Source: Stenotrophobium sp040387055
GTDB taxonomy: Bacteria; Pseudomonadota; Gammaproteobacteria; Nevskiales; Nevskiaceae
Direction of reading: 5' to 3'
DNA length: 46,043 nt
NCBI GenBank assembly: GCA_040387055.1
Contig: JAZKEM010000140.1
Coordinates: 1 to 46,043 of the forward strand
Below are positions 16,086-25,508 of this stretch, in pieces. A program made the position numbers and the translations under genes. The notes under the pieces are model-generated. The model saw nothing but the letters and a program-made list of their open reading frames with translations, did no database searches and was not told the DNA's origin. Positions within the stretch are counted from its first letter, which is position 1, and each line of letters opens with the position of its first letter.

Positions 16086-17810
16086 CTACTCGCGCGGTAA
16101 TCTCACGCCAATTTCTCGCAGCTCGCCGCCTTCCATTCTGCGAACGACGAGTTCGATATGGCCTAAGCGCAGGCGATCACCCACCACTGGGCGTGGCAGG
16201 AATTTGAGAACGAGTTGACCCACATTGAGTTCGTTGGTGCTTTCCGGAAGTTTAACGCCGTAATTCTCAGCCAGATCTTTTGCAGCGGCCTCAAGCGAGA
16301 TTTCGAATTCACCAAAGAACTGGCGGCTCGCTGCTGCATCCGCACGTTGGCGTTTGGCTTTGAAGACGGTGTCGAGACGTTCCAGATCGGTTTCAGCAAC
16401 GAGCAATGAAACAAAGTCGCCAGCTTGCAGTACGCCCCATTCGCGATACGAAAGCAGGTGGCCACTGCGAGTGACAGCGATGATGCGTGAGTGATCGCGG
16501 ATCGGGAGTTCTTTGGGGCGACGACCAATATGTGAGCTGTCGACGGGCAATTTGTAGCTAACAATTTCGTAGCCGCTTTGACCCGGCAAATCCACTTCCA
16601 AACGCTTCACGCGTGCGCCGGTGCGCGGGATATACAGTTTCAACATTTGTGCGGCGAGCGGCACGCTCCAGCCTTGCAAGAGCAGGGACACCAACACGAT
16701 GAAGAAAGCGATGTTGAAGATGAGGCCGGCGTTTTCGATGCCAGCAATCCATGGAAATGTGGCCAATACAATTGGCACAGAGCCGCGTAATCCCACCCAG
16801 GAGATAAAGGCTTGTTCACGCCAGGGGAAGCGGAAGGGCAACAGGCTGATTACAACGGCAAGCGGGCGTGCGGCTAGGATCAGGACTAAACCAATTAAGA
16901 GTGCTGGCAGTGCAATGGTTAACAACTTGTGAGGGCTAACAAGTAGGCCAAGGATCAAGAACATGCCGATTTGTGCCATCCACGCGATGCCATCGTGGAA
17001 GCGGCGAATGCTCGCAAGTGCGCGCACTTTGCGATTGCCAACGAGCAGGCCAGCCAGATACACCGCCAAAAATCCGCTGCCGCCTAAGAGTGCGGTGAGA
17101 CCAAATAACAAGAAGCAGCTAAACAGCGCAAACACTGGATACAGTGATTCATTGAGCTGCAGACGATTGAGCGCGCGTGCTAGCAACCAGCCTCCGGCAA
17201 GGCCCAGTACGCCACCAATGCCCATGTGCTCAACGAGCAAGAATAAAAACTGCTGCGTGGTGAAGGTGTCAGGCGATTGCAAATAAGCGATGACGCCGAG
17301 CGTGAGGAACACGGCCATCGGATCATTGGTGCCGGATTCGATTTCTAGCACGGAAGTGACGCGTGAATTTAGCGAGACCGTGCGGTTGCTGAGCAGTGAG
17401 AATACCGCCGCTGCGTCTGTTGAGCTGACAATTGCGCCAAGCAACATGCCTTGCGCCAACGGCAAATCCAACACGACGCTGCTGAGCCAGCCGACCACCA
17501 ACATCGTGATAAGCACGCCAACAGTGGCAAGACTCAGCGCGGGACCAAGGCCCACGCGGAAAGTTTTGAACGAGGTGCGCATGCCGCCGTCGAACAAAAT
17601 CACTGCAAGTGCGGCGGTACCGGCGAGATTGGTCAGTCTGAAGTCAGCAAAGTGAATATTGCCGGGTCCGTCTTCGCCCGCGATCATGCCGATGATGATA
17701 AATACGAACAGCAGGGGTACACCCAACCGTGGAGTGATCACGGTCGCCAGAATGCTGACCAGAAATAGCAGGCCAGCGGCAAACAGTATTTGGTTTACAA
17801 AATCCATCAT
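16086..17810 (-). CDS. K+/H+ antiporter of the NhaP2/CvrA type (CPA1)
   Basis: The 574-residue protein matches NhaP2 (CvrA) in length and layout. It has about twelve membrane helices in residues 1-400, including the ion-site region IVSSTDAAAVFSLL and a SGTNDPMAV segment. A cytoplasmic TrkA_C-like domain (about 415-490) and a final CorC/HlyC-like domain (about 500-574) follow. These transporters exchange cytoplasmic K+ or Na+ for protons, protecting against ionic and osmotic stress; the TrkA_C domain usually binds a nucleotide or ion regulator. The gene starts ATGATG at 17810. Its upstream region contains three inverted repeats (see the separate entry). It looks monocistronic. Confidence 0.9.
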   Translation of the reverse strand: MMDFVNQILFAAGLLFLVSILATVITPRLGVPLLFVFIIIGMIAGEDGPGNIHFADFRLTNLAGTAALAVILFDGGMRTSFKTFRVGLGPALSLATVGVLITMLVVGWLSSVVLDLPLAQGMLLGAIVSSTDAAAVFSLLSNRTVSLNSRVTSVLEIESGTNDPMAVFLTLGVIAYLQSPDTFTTQQFLFLLVEHMGIGGVLGLAGGWLLARALNRLQLNESLYPVFALFSCFLLFGLTALLGGSGFLAVYLAGLLVGNRKVRALASIRRFHDGIAWMAQIGMFLILGLLVSPHKLLTIALPALLIGLVLILAARPLAVVISLLPFRFPWREQAFISWVGLRGSVPIVLATFPWIAGIENAGLIFNIAFFIVLVSLLLQGWSVPLAAQMLKLYIPRTGARVKRLEVDLPGQSGYEIVSYKLPVDSSHIGRRPKELPIRDHSRIIAVTRSGHLLSYREWGVLQAGDFVSLLVAETDLERLDTVFKAKRQRADAAASRQFFGEFEISLEAAAKDLAENYGVKLPESTNELNVGQLVLKFLPRPVVGDRLRLGHIELVVRRMEGGELREIGVRLPRE

Positions 17811-17966
17811 TGGGTGGTGTCGAACTACATCGTCTACAGCATGAATTGTTCCAACTTTAGGAGTTGGTTCGCAATTTCTCTCAAAACTCCCTTGAGATTC
17901 TAAACACAGTGTAAGTCGCCGTTAGGTCTAACGACATTGTTTTTATGAATAAAGCGACTTCGGCCC
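17811..17966 (-). promoter_or_regulatory. Inverted-repeat-rich leader upstream of the K+/H+ antiporter
   Basis: Three separate perfect inverted repeats lie within about 85 bp. They are CCAACT/AGTTGG (17851-17867), TCTCAA/TTGAGA (17879-17897) and CGTTAG-GT-CTAACG (17920-17933). They could be operator sites or a structured 5' leader. I do not recognise a known riboswitch. Confidence 0.4.
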
Positions 17967-18009
17967 AAAAAAAGCGCCACTGAGTGCCGGGTGGCAGGCT
18001 CAGTGGCGC
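17967..18009 (-). terminator. Rho-independent terminator after the FecR/DUF6600 gene
   Basis: An 11-bp perfect stem (17974-17984 with 17999-18009) encloses a short inner stem (TGCC/GGCA). On the minus strand it is followed by seven Ts, 27 bp after the stop codon. Confidence 0.9.
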
Positions 18010-18035
18010 GGGTACGCCTTCACTAAGGCCGTGAC

Positions 18036-20321
18036 TTAGCCGGGACGCTCAAGCGGTTGACGCTCTCTGCGCTCAGGTGCCGGACGTTGTTGTGGCGCTG
18101 GCCGATTCTGATTTTGCCCGCGGTTCTCAAAAGCGGGGCGTTGGAACGGGCTCGTTCTCTGCTCTGCACCGCGCTGCGGTTGTTCGCGCGGGGTGGGCTG
18201 AGGAATATTGAGCGGTTCTGGTCGCTGAATGGGTTCCGCGCCGCGTGGGTTGCCTAACTGAATCCTTGGTCGCTCTTGCCGCTGTTCGGGCTGCTGTTGA
18301 ACCGGCGGCGGAGTGGGGGCGCGATTGTTGTTGGAGTCTGTGTCTCGACGGGTCTGGTTGTTCCAGCGTTGATCTATGTCACGACGTGGATTGTCTTGCT
18401 GCTGTACAGGCGCGGGAGCTGGCTTGGCGATGTCGACGGTATTGTTGCCTTGACTCTGTCGGTCATCATTGCGCTGCTCACCGCGATTCTCACCACGATT
18501 CCAGCGTGAGTCATTGTCGCGGCGCTGCGGGCTTTCTTGTTGCGTTGGCTGCGACGGTGAACCCTGCTGCGGACTGTGTGACGACTCGTCGCCACGTTTG
18601 CCCCAAGGCGAAAAGCGCGAAGACGGCATTCTGTCGTCCTTGCGATCGTTGCCCTCATTACGCTGCGTATCGCGATTCCAACGTGGGTCGTTCTCGCGGC
18701 GCGACGGTGCAGACTGAATTGCATCACCAGGACGATTGCTGTCGTTGCGTGCCGCTGGTCGGTTGGTCGTCACGTCATTGCGACGATTATTGTCGCGATC
18801 AGCTGGCGTGGTGCGTCCGATACCCCAGGAATTTTGCGTGTGCGGTTTAGCATCACGACCGCCCAGAGATGTCTGCGGTGGCTTACGGAATGAAACCGGT
18901 GGCCGCGTAAATTCTTGCGAAGGCGTGCGTGCCGAGCCGGATGCACGCAGGCCTAGCGTTGGTCGGCCAGAAGGCAGGTCATTACGCTGTGCTGAAGGTG
19001 CGCGCTCCCATTGTTTTTGATCAACACGTACTTGTGCGCCATGCACTGGGCGGCCATGCGAGAAAGTATCGCGCGTCACAACCGTAGTGCCGCCGCGCAC
19101 AGACTGATTCATGTAGCCATTACGATTGGGGCGTCCGCCACGGTAATCGTTATAAACGTTGGTGACGTGTGTGTGATTGATGTTGGTAACGTTGCGGACG
19201 TTGATATTGGAGAAGTAGCGCTTGCTGCCGCGATACCACGGTACATAAACATCACGTGGACCCAATGGCACCCAAGCAACAGGGCGGCCAGCGGTTACCG
19301 AAACGCCCCAGCCATTACCACCAACAAAAGCGACGGTTGCTGGGCAATAAACGGGGCGTACATGTCGTGGGCCCGGCACCCAACCCCAACGGTTGCTGAC
19401 ATGAACCCAGCGACCGTAATGGAAGGGCGCAAAGCCCCACGACGCGTCGTCGATCCAGGTCCAGCCCCACGGCGCAACATAGGCCCAATGGCCGTAGCGA
19501 TACGGTGCCCAATCAACAGCGACTGTGGTCGGATACCAGACGCTGCCGTATTCGGTGACCGTGGTCCAAGTGCCATTGCCGGCAAGATCGTTGTAGCCCA
19601 CAACATCCGGCGATACATAAGTTGTGTTGGCGGCGATGTTGCTGGCGCGTGCATCGCGATCATTGCACCAGAGGTCAAAGCTATCGGCTGCGGCGAGTGG
19701 CATGCCCGCGATATTGCTTAACTCGGAATCTGTAAAGCGCCAAGCTTGTCGGCCGCTGATCGGATAACTCGTGCCGCGTTCGCCGTAGACCGTACCTGCG
19801 CCGTTTTGCAGAATCGAAACGGTCGTGGAGCTGCCGTCATCGGCCACCACAATTTTGTAAGTACCGGGCTGCGTGATCACAAAGGCAACAGTGGGGGTGT
19901 CCACTTCGTTGTTCTGGCCTTCGCGAATCGTATCGACACGCCAGTTGAGTGTGCCGCGGCTCAATTCAATCTGCGTGCCGCGATCATCAAGATTTAAAAA
20001 GTTGAAACCGGTGTTGCCAGAAATTCGCAGATCGCCGCCGTCGATATCCATTGCAGCACGTCCGCCGTCGTTGGTGAGAAGACGGTCGCCGGTGGTGAGT
20101 GGGCGATTGATGCTGGCTTGATTCCAATCGTCATCGCCAGCGGGAGCAAAAGTGACGTCGCCAGAGATCGCGGCCAAGCGTGCAATACGGCTTGGCGGAT
20201 CATCCTCATCTTGTGCCGAAGCGCCGCCGGTGATCAGTACGGTGACTGCGACCAGTGCATAGCGCAAAAAAGCAGTGCCGCGTTTGGCGGAGGAGAAGAT
20301 GAGAGATTGCTGACTGTCCAT
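18036..20321 (-). CDS. FecR/DUF6600 protein with disordered Arg/Asn/Gln/Pro-rich tail
   Basis: The 761-residue protein has an N-terminal signal peptide or membrane anchor (cleavage near GGASAQ, residue 37). A FecR-like domain (about 45-200; DRLLTNDGGRAAM and related segments) follows, then a DUF6600 region (about 250-365) with tandem aromatic repeats around WAPYRYGHWAYV, WGWTWID and YGRWVHVSNRWGWVPG. The remaining 370 or so residues are low complexity and basic, rich in R, N, Q and P. They include three copies of a RR-x-x-D-x-RWN motif at 541-549, 600-608 and 646-654. Proteins of this architecture are probably envelope-associated, but their role is unknown. No sigma factor gene is adjacent, so this is unlikely to be a classical FecIR system. 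It ends at a strong terminator. Confidence 0.8.
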   Translation of the reverse strand: MDSQQSLIFSSAKRGTAFLRYALVAVTVLITGGASAQDEDDPPSRIARLAAISGDVTFAPAGDDDWNQASINRPLTTGDRLLTNDGGRAAMDIDGGDLRISGNTGFNFLNLDDRGTQIELSRGTLNWRVDTIREGQNNEVDTPTVAFVITQPGTYKIVVADDGSSTTVSILQNGAGTVYGERGTSYPISGRQAWRFTDSELSNIAGMPLAAADSFDLWCNDRDARASNIAANTTYVSPDVVGYNDLAGNGTWTTVTEYGSVWYPTTVAVDWAPYRYGHWAYVAPWGWTWIDDASWGFAPFHYGRWVHVSNRWGWVPGPRHVRPVYCPATVAFVGGNGWGVSVTAGRPVAWVPLGPRDVYVPWYRGSKRYFSNINVRNVTNINHTHVTNVYNDYRGGRPNRNGYMNQSVRGGTTVVTRDTFSHGRPVHGAQVRVDQKQWERAPSAQRNDLPSGRPTLGLRASGSARTPSQEFTRPPVSFRKPPQTSLGGRDAKPHTQNSWGIGRTTPADRDNNRRNDVTTNRPAARNDSNRPGDAIQSAPSRRENDPRWNRDTQRNEGNDRKDDRMPSSRFSPWGKRGDESSHSPQQGSPSQPTQQESPQRRDNDSRWNRGENRGEQRNDDRQSQGNNTVDIAKPAPAPVQQQDNPRRDIDQRWNNQTRRDTDSNNNRAPTPPPVQQQPEQRQERPRIQLGNPRGAEPIQRPEPLNIPQPTPREQPQRGAEQRTSPFQRPAFENRGQNQNRPAPQQRPAPERRERQPLERPG

Positions 20322-20429
20322 GCGGGCTCGACTCTGGGTTCAGATACGGCGGTTTATGGAAGGTATGACAGCACTCTAGTCCTGAATCAAGGCTGAATGT
20401 ATTTGCCTGTGTAAAGCTCTGTTAAAGGC
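20322..20429. other. Gap between the GntR gene and the FecR/DUF6600 gene
   Basis: This 108-bp gap has no gene. A minus-strand TTGATT followed after 16 bp by TCATAC is a possible but weak promoter for the FecR/DUF6600 gene. No hairpin terminator for the pump operon upstream of it is evident. Confidence 0.25.
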
Positions 20430-21086
20430 TTAGGCCAATTTGTCCTGACGGTGCTGCTCATTCAGGCTTTCCAGCAGGCGATCGGTAATTTGTCCTAAGA
20501 AGGCAGCGGCCTGTTCGCGCTGCCCGCGACGCAGGGAATCCACCACGCCGGCACGCAGTTCATTGAGGCCTGTCACAAAGCCAATTTTCTTGGCCATGAT
20601 GCGCGAACGCACGCCCCAAGCCATCGATTCCCAAGCTTTGAGAAACAGGCGATTGCCCGACATCTCGACCAGCTTTCGATGAAACCGCAGAACGTCATCC
20701 ATCAAGTCATTGATGCAATCACCACCGCGCAGCGTCGCGGCTTCAATGCTTTGAACTTGCAGGTCTAGTTCGGTCAGATCTTTATCGCTGAAAAAGGGAG
20801 TTGATCTGATGGATGCTGTTTCGAGTAATCGACGCAGTTCATAAGCTTCACGCAATTCGCCCAGATCAAGTTGGCGCACACGTGTGCCGCGATAACGTTC
20901 GGTTTCGACCAGACCTAATGCTTCCAGCTCACGCAGTGCTTCACGCACGGGTGCTTGGCTTACGTTGAATTCACGCGCCAGTGCTAGTTCTTTGAGATGC
21001 ATGCCTTCGGGATAAACGCCATCGAGAATCCGCGACACTAACGTGTCGCGAATCGGATCTCGCATGCAGGTGCGGTTCAGTTTCAT
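20430..21086 (-). CDS. GntR-family transcriptional regulator (FCD subfamily)
   Basis: The 218-residue protein has an N-terminal winged helix (about 8-75; LALAREFNVSQAPVREALREL) and an all-helical FCD effector domain (about 80-205). FCD regulators usually bind carboxylic-acid ligands and repress catabolic or transport genes. Its start codon overlaps the stop of the RND adaptor gene by four bases (ATGA), making it the last gene of the pump operon. It is therefore likely to regulate that operon. The promoter of the operon contains a 12-bp palindrome of the kind bound by dimeric GntR proteins. The ligand is unknown. Confidence 0.9.
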   Translation of the reverse strand: MKLNRTCMRDPIRDTLVSRILDGVYPEGMHLKELALAREFNVSQAPVREALRELEALGLVETERYRGTRVRQLDLGELREAYELRRLLETASIRSTPFFSDKDLTELDLQVQSIEAATLRGGDCINDLMDDVLRFHRKLVEMSGNRLFLKAWESMAWGVRSRIMAKKIGFVTGLNELRAGVVDSLRRGQREQAAAFLGQITDRLLESLNEQHRQDKLA

Positions 21087-22285
21087 TTGGTGCCACCACT
21101 TTTCCCAGCTTCAGCTGCTTCTGGCTTTGGCTGAACAGGACGCACGGTATCGCCAGTGGCGATGGAATCAGGTGGATTGATGATGAGACTGTCCTTGGCG
21201 TTGACGCCAGTCAGCACTTCCACTTCCTTGCCAAAGTCACGTCCCAGCGTAATGGTCTTCAGTGCAACGCGATTATTAGCGTCTACGCTTGCGACTTGAA
21301 TTGCGCTGCCGCGGAACAGCAGGGTGTTGTCGGGAACGCGCAGAACAGTTTCATTCACAGGTAACTGAAAGTGAACTTCAACGTAGGAGCCAGGAAGCAA
21401 TATCTTCTTGCTGTTGTCTGCCACTAATTGAGCCAGCATCGTGCGCGTGGTTGGATCAATTGCATTAGCCGTGTGCAGTACTTTTGCTGGAAAGGTTTGG
21501 CCCGGATGCTCTGCAAAGCGTAGCTCGGCATTCATCCCTGGCGTGATGCTGGCGGCATAGCTCTGCGGCAGCTGCACGTAGATACGCAGCTGATGCGTAT
21601 CAACCAAGTGAAACAGCTCTTGCTGTCCGCTGACGCCGGGGTTGATCAAGTCGCCTACATCAACATTGCGCGTGGTGATCACGCCGTCAAAAGGGGCGAC
21701 GATATTTTTGAAACCTTGTAGCTGACGCAGGCGATTAAGGTTGGCCTGTGACGAAGCCAACGCAGCAGATTTGGCTGCAGCATCACCGCTTTTTTCATCA
21801 GCTTCTTGTGGCGAAACGGAATCAATTGCCAGCAGTGCCTTCCAGCGTTCTGCCGTGCTTTGTGCGAGCTGTTGATTGGCTTGTGCGCTGGCAAGGTCTG
21901 CATGCGCTTGTGCAAGTTGCTGATCAACTTCTGGTGTATCAATTTCAGCAAGCACTTGTCCTGCCTTCACGGATGAGCCGATATCCACTTTCCAACGCTT
22001 GAGATAGCCGCTGGTGCGCGCGTAGATCGGTGCGTCAGACCAGGCTTGTACATCACCCGGGAGGGCGAGGTCTTCTGCTGCGTCATCGGTGCGTGGATGG
22101 GCAATGTTGACCGGAATCGTATTCTGCAGCTGCGTCTGCTTTTCCAGTTTGTTCTGTGCGCGAACGCGACCAATGATGCCCCAGGCTGCGACCAGCGCGA
22201 CGACGATGCCGATGATGATGCCAATACGCGCGGCGCCCCATGAGCGATGTGGCAACTGTGGCGATGAGGATTTGATGTCAGTCAT
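21083..22285 (-). CDS. RND efflux periplasmic adaptor (membrane fusion protein)
   Basis: The 400-residue adaptor has an N-terminal membrane helix (about 20-38) without a lipoprotein cysteine. A first lipoyl half (AGQVLAEIDTPEV) is followed by an Ala/Gln-rich alpha-helical hairpin. The second lipoyl half (VAPFDGVITTRNVDVGDLI) and beta-barrel and membrane-proximal domains complete it. It bridges the RND pump to an outer-membrane channel. The frame could start with GTG at 22300, but GGAG five bases before the ATG at 22285 favours the latter. It lies 14 bp after the pump gene and overlaps the regulator gene. No outer-membrane factor gene is present in this operon. Confidence 0.92.
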   Translation of the reverse strand: MTDIKSSSPQLPHRSWGAARIGIIIGIVVALVAAWGIIGRVRAQNKLEKQTQLQNTIPVNIAHPRTDDAAEDLALPGDVQAWSDAPIYARTSGYLKRWKVDIGSSVKAGQVLAEIDTPEVDQQLAQAHADLASAQANQQLAQSTAERWKALLAIDSVSPQEADEKSGDAAAKSAALASSQANLNRLRQLQGFKNIVAPFDGVITTRNVDVGDLINPGVSGQQELFHLVDTHQLRIYVQLPQSYAASITPGMNAELRFAEHPGQTFPAKVLHTANAIDPTTRTMLAQLVADNSKKILLPGSYVEVHFQLPVNETVLRVPDNTLLFRGSAIQVASVDANNRVALKTITLGRDFGKEVEVLTGVNAKDSLIINPPDSIATGDTVRPVQPKPEAAEAGKSGGTK

Positions 22286-22299
22286 AAAAACTCCGGGCA

Positions 22300-25200
22300 C
22301 TACCGTGTGGCGCCGGCGCGACGGCCGTGCACCATGCTGAAAATTGCAGGAACAAAAAAGAGTGTTGCGATGGTGGCAAAGAACAGGCCGCCGATGACGG
22401 CACGGCCGAGTGGCGCGTTTTGTTCGCCGCCTTCACCAAAGCCCATAGCCATAGGCACCATGCCGATGATCATCGCGAGTGCGGTCATCAACACGGGGCG
22501 GAAGCGTGAGAAGCCTGCGTCGAGTGCGGCATCCAGTGCGCTGAGGCCTGCGGCTAATCGTTCACGCGCAAAGCTCACCACCAAGATACTGTTCGCAGTC
22601 GCCACGCCCATACACATGATGGCGCCAGTGAGTGCAGGCACGCTGATGGTTGTGTGTGTGAGGAACAACATCCAGACGATGCCCGACAGCGCAGCTGGCA
22701 ACGCTGAAATGATGATCAACGGATCTAGCCACGACTGGAAGTTGACCACGATCAGCAAGTAGATCAACACCACGGCGCCGAGCAGGCCGAGGAACAGGCC
22801 ATTGAACGATGAGGTCATCGTTTCAGCTTGACCACGAAGCACAATCTTGGAGCCCTTGGGCAGATCTTTTTCTGCATCCGCGATGATCTTGCGGATCGCT
22901 CGCGTTACGGTGCCAAGGTCGGTGTCTTGCACAGCGCCATAAATATCGATGGTGGGTCGAGCGTTGTAGTGCGTGATCACTTGTGGTCCAGCGCTACGGC
23001 TAAAGCTGGCGACGTTGGCGAGCGTTTGCTGTTGTGAACCATCTACAGAAGATGAGATTGGTGTTTGACTCAAAGCCTGTAGTGAGCTCAAGCGATGCTG
23101 CGGCGTTTGCACGGCTACGTTGTATTGCACGCCGCTTTTGGGATCTGTCCAATAACTTGGCGCAGTTTGGAAGCTGCCTGAGAGCGAGATCAGCATATTG
23201 GTCGCAACATCGTATTGAGTCAGCCCCAGCTGCGCGGCGCGCGTGCGATCAACATCTACTTGAATCTGCGGATAGTCGAAGGTTTGCTGAATGCGGATAT
23301 CTGCAGCGCCAGGAATATTGCGCAGCTTAGGCAGCAGCGTTTCTGCAAAAGCGCGATTGGCTTGCAGATTGCCGCCACTGATCTGGATATCTAAAGGTGA
23401 GGGCAGACCAAAATTCAGAATCTGACTGACGATGTCAGCGGGCAAGAATGAGAACGATACCGACGGAAATAAATCGGGCAGTTTCTGCCGCAGTTCGCGC
23501 ACATAGTCTTCGCTTGGTGCGTGACCTTTCTTAAGCGTGATCATGATGTCGGCATCGCCCGGACCAATCGGAGCAGACGTGCTGTAGGCCAAGTTGATGC
23601 CGCTGTTTGGCACGCCTATGTTATCGACGATGCTATCGAGATCTTTTGCCGGAATGATTTTGCGAATCTGTGCGGCGATGTCATCGCACAGCGGTGCAGT
23701 GTCTTCAATGCGCGTGCCGCTACGTGCACGCACATGCAGTTTGATCTGGCCGGCATCAACCGATGGGAAGAAATCCTGACCTAGGAAAGGCGTGAGCCCA
23801 TAGCTGGCTGCGCCGGCTGCCATGAATATCGCAGCAAAGATCACCGGCTTCTTCAGCAGATTGCTGAGCAGGTTGTGATAGTTCTCACGCACGACGGTGA
23901 AGCGTGATTCAAAGCCTGCTTGAAAGCGTGCGAAGAAGCCACGCTTCTCATCATGCGCAACGGCTTTGTGCGGCTTCAGCCAGTACATGGCCAGTGTAGG
24001 GATCAAGGTTCGCGACAACAGATAAGACGCGAGCATTGCAAACACCACGGCTTCGGCCATCGGCACAAACAGATATTTGGCGATGCCACCGAGGAAGAAC
24101 ATTGGGATGAACACGATGCAGATACACAGTGTTGAGACCAATGCAGGCATCGCAATTTGTTGAGCGCCATCGAGAATTGCGCTCTCTACGTCTTTGCCTT
24201 GTTCCAAATGCCAGTTGATGTTTTCAATCGCTACCGTAGCGTCATCCACCAAAATGCCGACGGCAAGCGCAAGGCCGCCGAGGGTCATGATGTTGATGGT
24301 TTCGCCTAGTGCGGAGAGACACAGAATCGAAGCCAGTACGGATAGGGGAATTGATACGGTGATGATCAACGTGCTGCGCCAGGAGCCGAGGAACAACAGA
24401 ATCATCAAGGCGGTTAGTGCTGCGGCGATAATGCCTTCGTGAATCACGCCATTGACTGAGGCGCGAACAAAGATGGATTGATCGCCGATGGCATCGATCT
24501 TGAGGCCATCCGGTGCTTCGGCGCGCACGTCAGGCATGCGTGACTTGATGTCATCCACAACCTTGAGCGTGGAGGCGCCGCCCGTTTTCAGTACGCTCAT
24601 TAAAACTGAGCGATGACCGTCGACGCGCACGATATTGGTCTGCGGCGAAGATCCATCACGCACGTGTGCAACGTCGCGCACATAAATCATGGTGCCGTTT
24701 TTGTCAGCACGAATTGGAATGTCGTTCAGACCTTCAATCTTGAGCGGCGCAGCGTTGAGTTTGACGAAGTATTCGAAGTCGCCAATTTTCTGTGTGCCCG
24801 AAGGCAAAATCAGATTTTGTGCGCCGATGGCGGTCGTGACATCCGCGCCGGTTAAGCCTTTAGCACGCAAGGCGACGGGATCGAGATCGACCAAGACCTG
24901 ACGAATTGCACCGCCGTAAGGGAAGGGCATCGACGCGCCCGCCACTGTTGATAGCTGCGTGCGCATAAAGCTGTTGGAGAAGTCGAAGATTTCCGCTTCG
25001 GACATCTTCGAGCTGGTCAGTGACAGCTGCAGAATCGGGACGCTTGATGCGTCGAAGGCCAGAATGAAGGGTGGCGAGATGCCTGGCGGCATCTGCTTAA
25101 GCAGTGTTTGCGAGATCGAGTTGATCTGCGAGATCGCCAAATCTTGATTAACGTTGGGCTGGAAAAAATACTTCACTACACCAGTGCCGTTGAGCGACAG

Positions 25201-25449
25201 CGATTCGGTGTGCTCAATATCGTTAACGGTAGTGGAGGCGATGCGCTCGCTGAGGCCGACGATGCGATTGGCCATGTCTTCTGGCGGCAGGCCAGTGTAG
25301 CGCCAGATCACGGCGACGACGGGAATGCGGATCGCCGGGAAGATATCAATCGGGGTGCGAATAATCGTAAAGACGCCGAGCATGACGATCAGCAGCGACA
25401 TCACGATAAAGGTGTAAGGCCGTTGCAGCGCTACTCTGACAATCCACAT
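22300..25449 (-). CDS. RND efflux transporter permease (AcrB/MdtB-like)
   Basis: At 1049 residues this is full length for the hydrophobe/amphiphile efflux family. It shows the usual twelve-helix pattern with two large periplasmic loops, and the proton-relay aspartates D402/D403 in GILVDDATVAIEN of helix 4. The helix-10 lysine of AcrB appears to be replaced, the segment reading GVATANSIL, as in several other RND subgroups. The pump would expel lipophilic or toxic compounds using proton motive force. It is the first gene of a pump-adaptor-GntR operon with a good Shine-Dalgarno (GGGAGAAGGG). Its promoter carries two palindromes. The substrate cannot be told from sequence. Confidence 0.93.
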   Translation of the reverse strand: MWIVRVALQRPYTFIVMSLLIVMLGVFTIIRTPIDIFPAIRIPVVAVIWRYTGLPPEDMANRIVGLSERIASTTVNDIEHTESLSLNGTGVVKYFFQPNVNQDLAISQINSISQTLLKQMPPGISPPFILAFDASSVPILQLSLTSSKMSEAEIFDFSNSFMRTQLSTVAGASMPFPYGGAIRQVLVDLDPVALRAKGLTGADVTTAIGAQNLILPSGTQKIGDFEYFVKLNAAPLKIEGLNDIPIRADKNGTMIYVRDVAHVRDGSSPQTNIVRVDGHRSVLMSVLKTGGASTLKVVDDIKSRMPDVRAEAPDGLKIDAIGDQSIFVRASVNGVIHEGIIAAALTALMILLFLGSWRSTLIITVSIPLSVLASILCLSALGETINIMTLGGLALAVGILVDDATVAIENINWHLEQGKDVESAILDGAQQIAMPALVSTLCICIVFIPMFFLGGIAKYLFVPMAEAVVFAMLASYLLSRTLIPTLAMYWLKPHKAVAHDEKRGFFARFQAGFESRFTVVRENYHNLLSNLLKKPVIFAAIFMAAGAASYGLTPFLGQDFFPSVDAGQIKLHVRARSGTRIEDTAPLCDDIAAQIRKIIPAKDLDSIVDNIGVPNSGINLAYSTSAPIGPGDADIMITLKKGHAPSEDYVRELRQKLPDLFPSVSFSFLPADIVSQILNFGLPSPLDIQISGGNLQANRAFAETLLPKLRNIPGAADIRIQQTFDYPQIQVDVDRTRAAQLGLTQYDVATNMLISLSGSFQTAPSYWTDPKSGVQYNVAVQTPQHRLSSLQALSQTPISSSVDGSQQQTLANVASFSRSAGPQVITHYNARPTIDIYGAVQDTDLGTVTRAIRKIIADAEKDLPKGSKIVLRGQAETMTSSFNGLFLGLLGAVVLIYLLIVVNFQSWLDPLIIISALPAALSGIVWMLFLTHTTISVPALTGAIMCMGVATANSILVVSFARERLAAGLSALDAALDAGFSRFRPVLMTALAMIIGMVPMAMGFGEGGEQNAPLGRAVIGGLFFATIATLFFVPAIFSMVHGRRAGATR

Positions 25450-25508
25450 ACCCTTCTCCCGACCGATCTAAACAATGGCCGGGATGCGCTCGGCATGTCG
25501 GCCGGCGC

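Noticed and set aside
19011..19721. 236-codon frame on the plus strand
   Set aside because: It lies antisense to the FecR/DUF6600 gene, whose signal peptide, domains and terminator are clear; it is a by-product of repetitive codon use.
18036..20321. FecIR-type surface signalling system
   Set aside because: The FecR-like domain is joined to DUF6600 and has no adjacent ECF sigma factor or receptor with a signalling domain.
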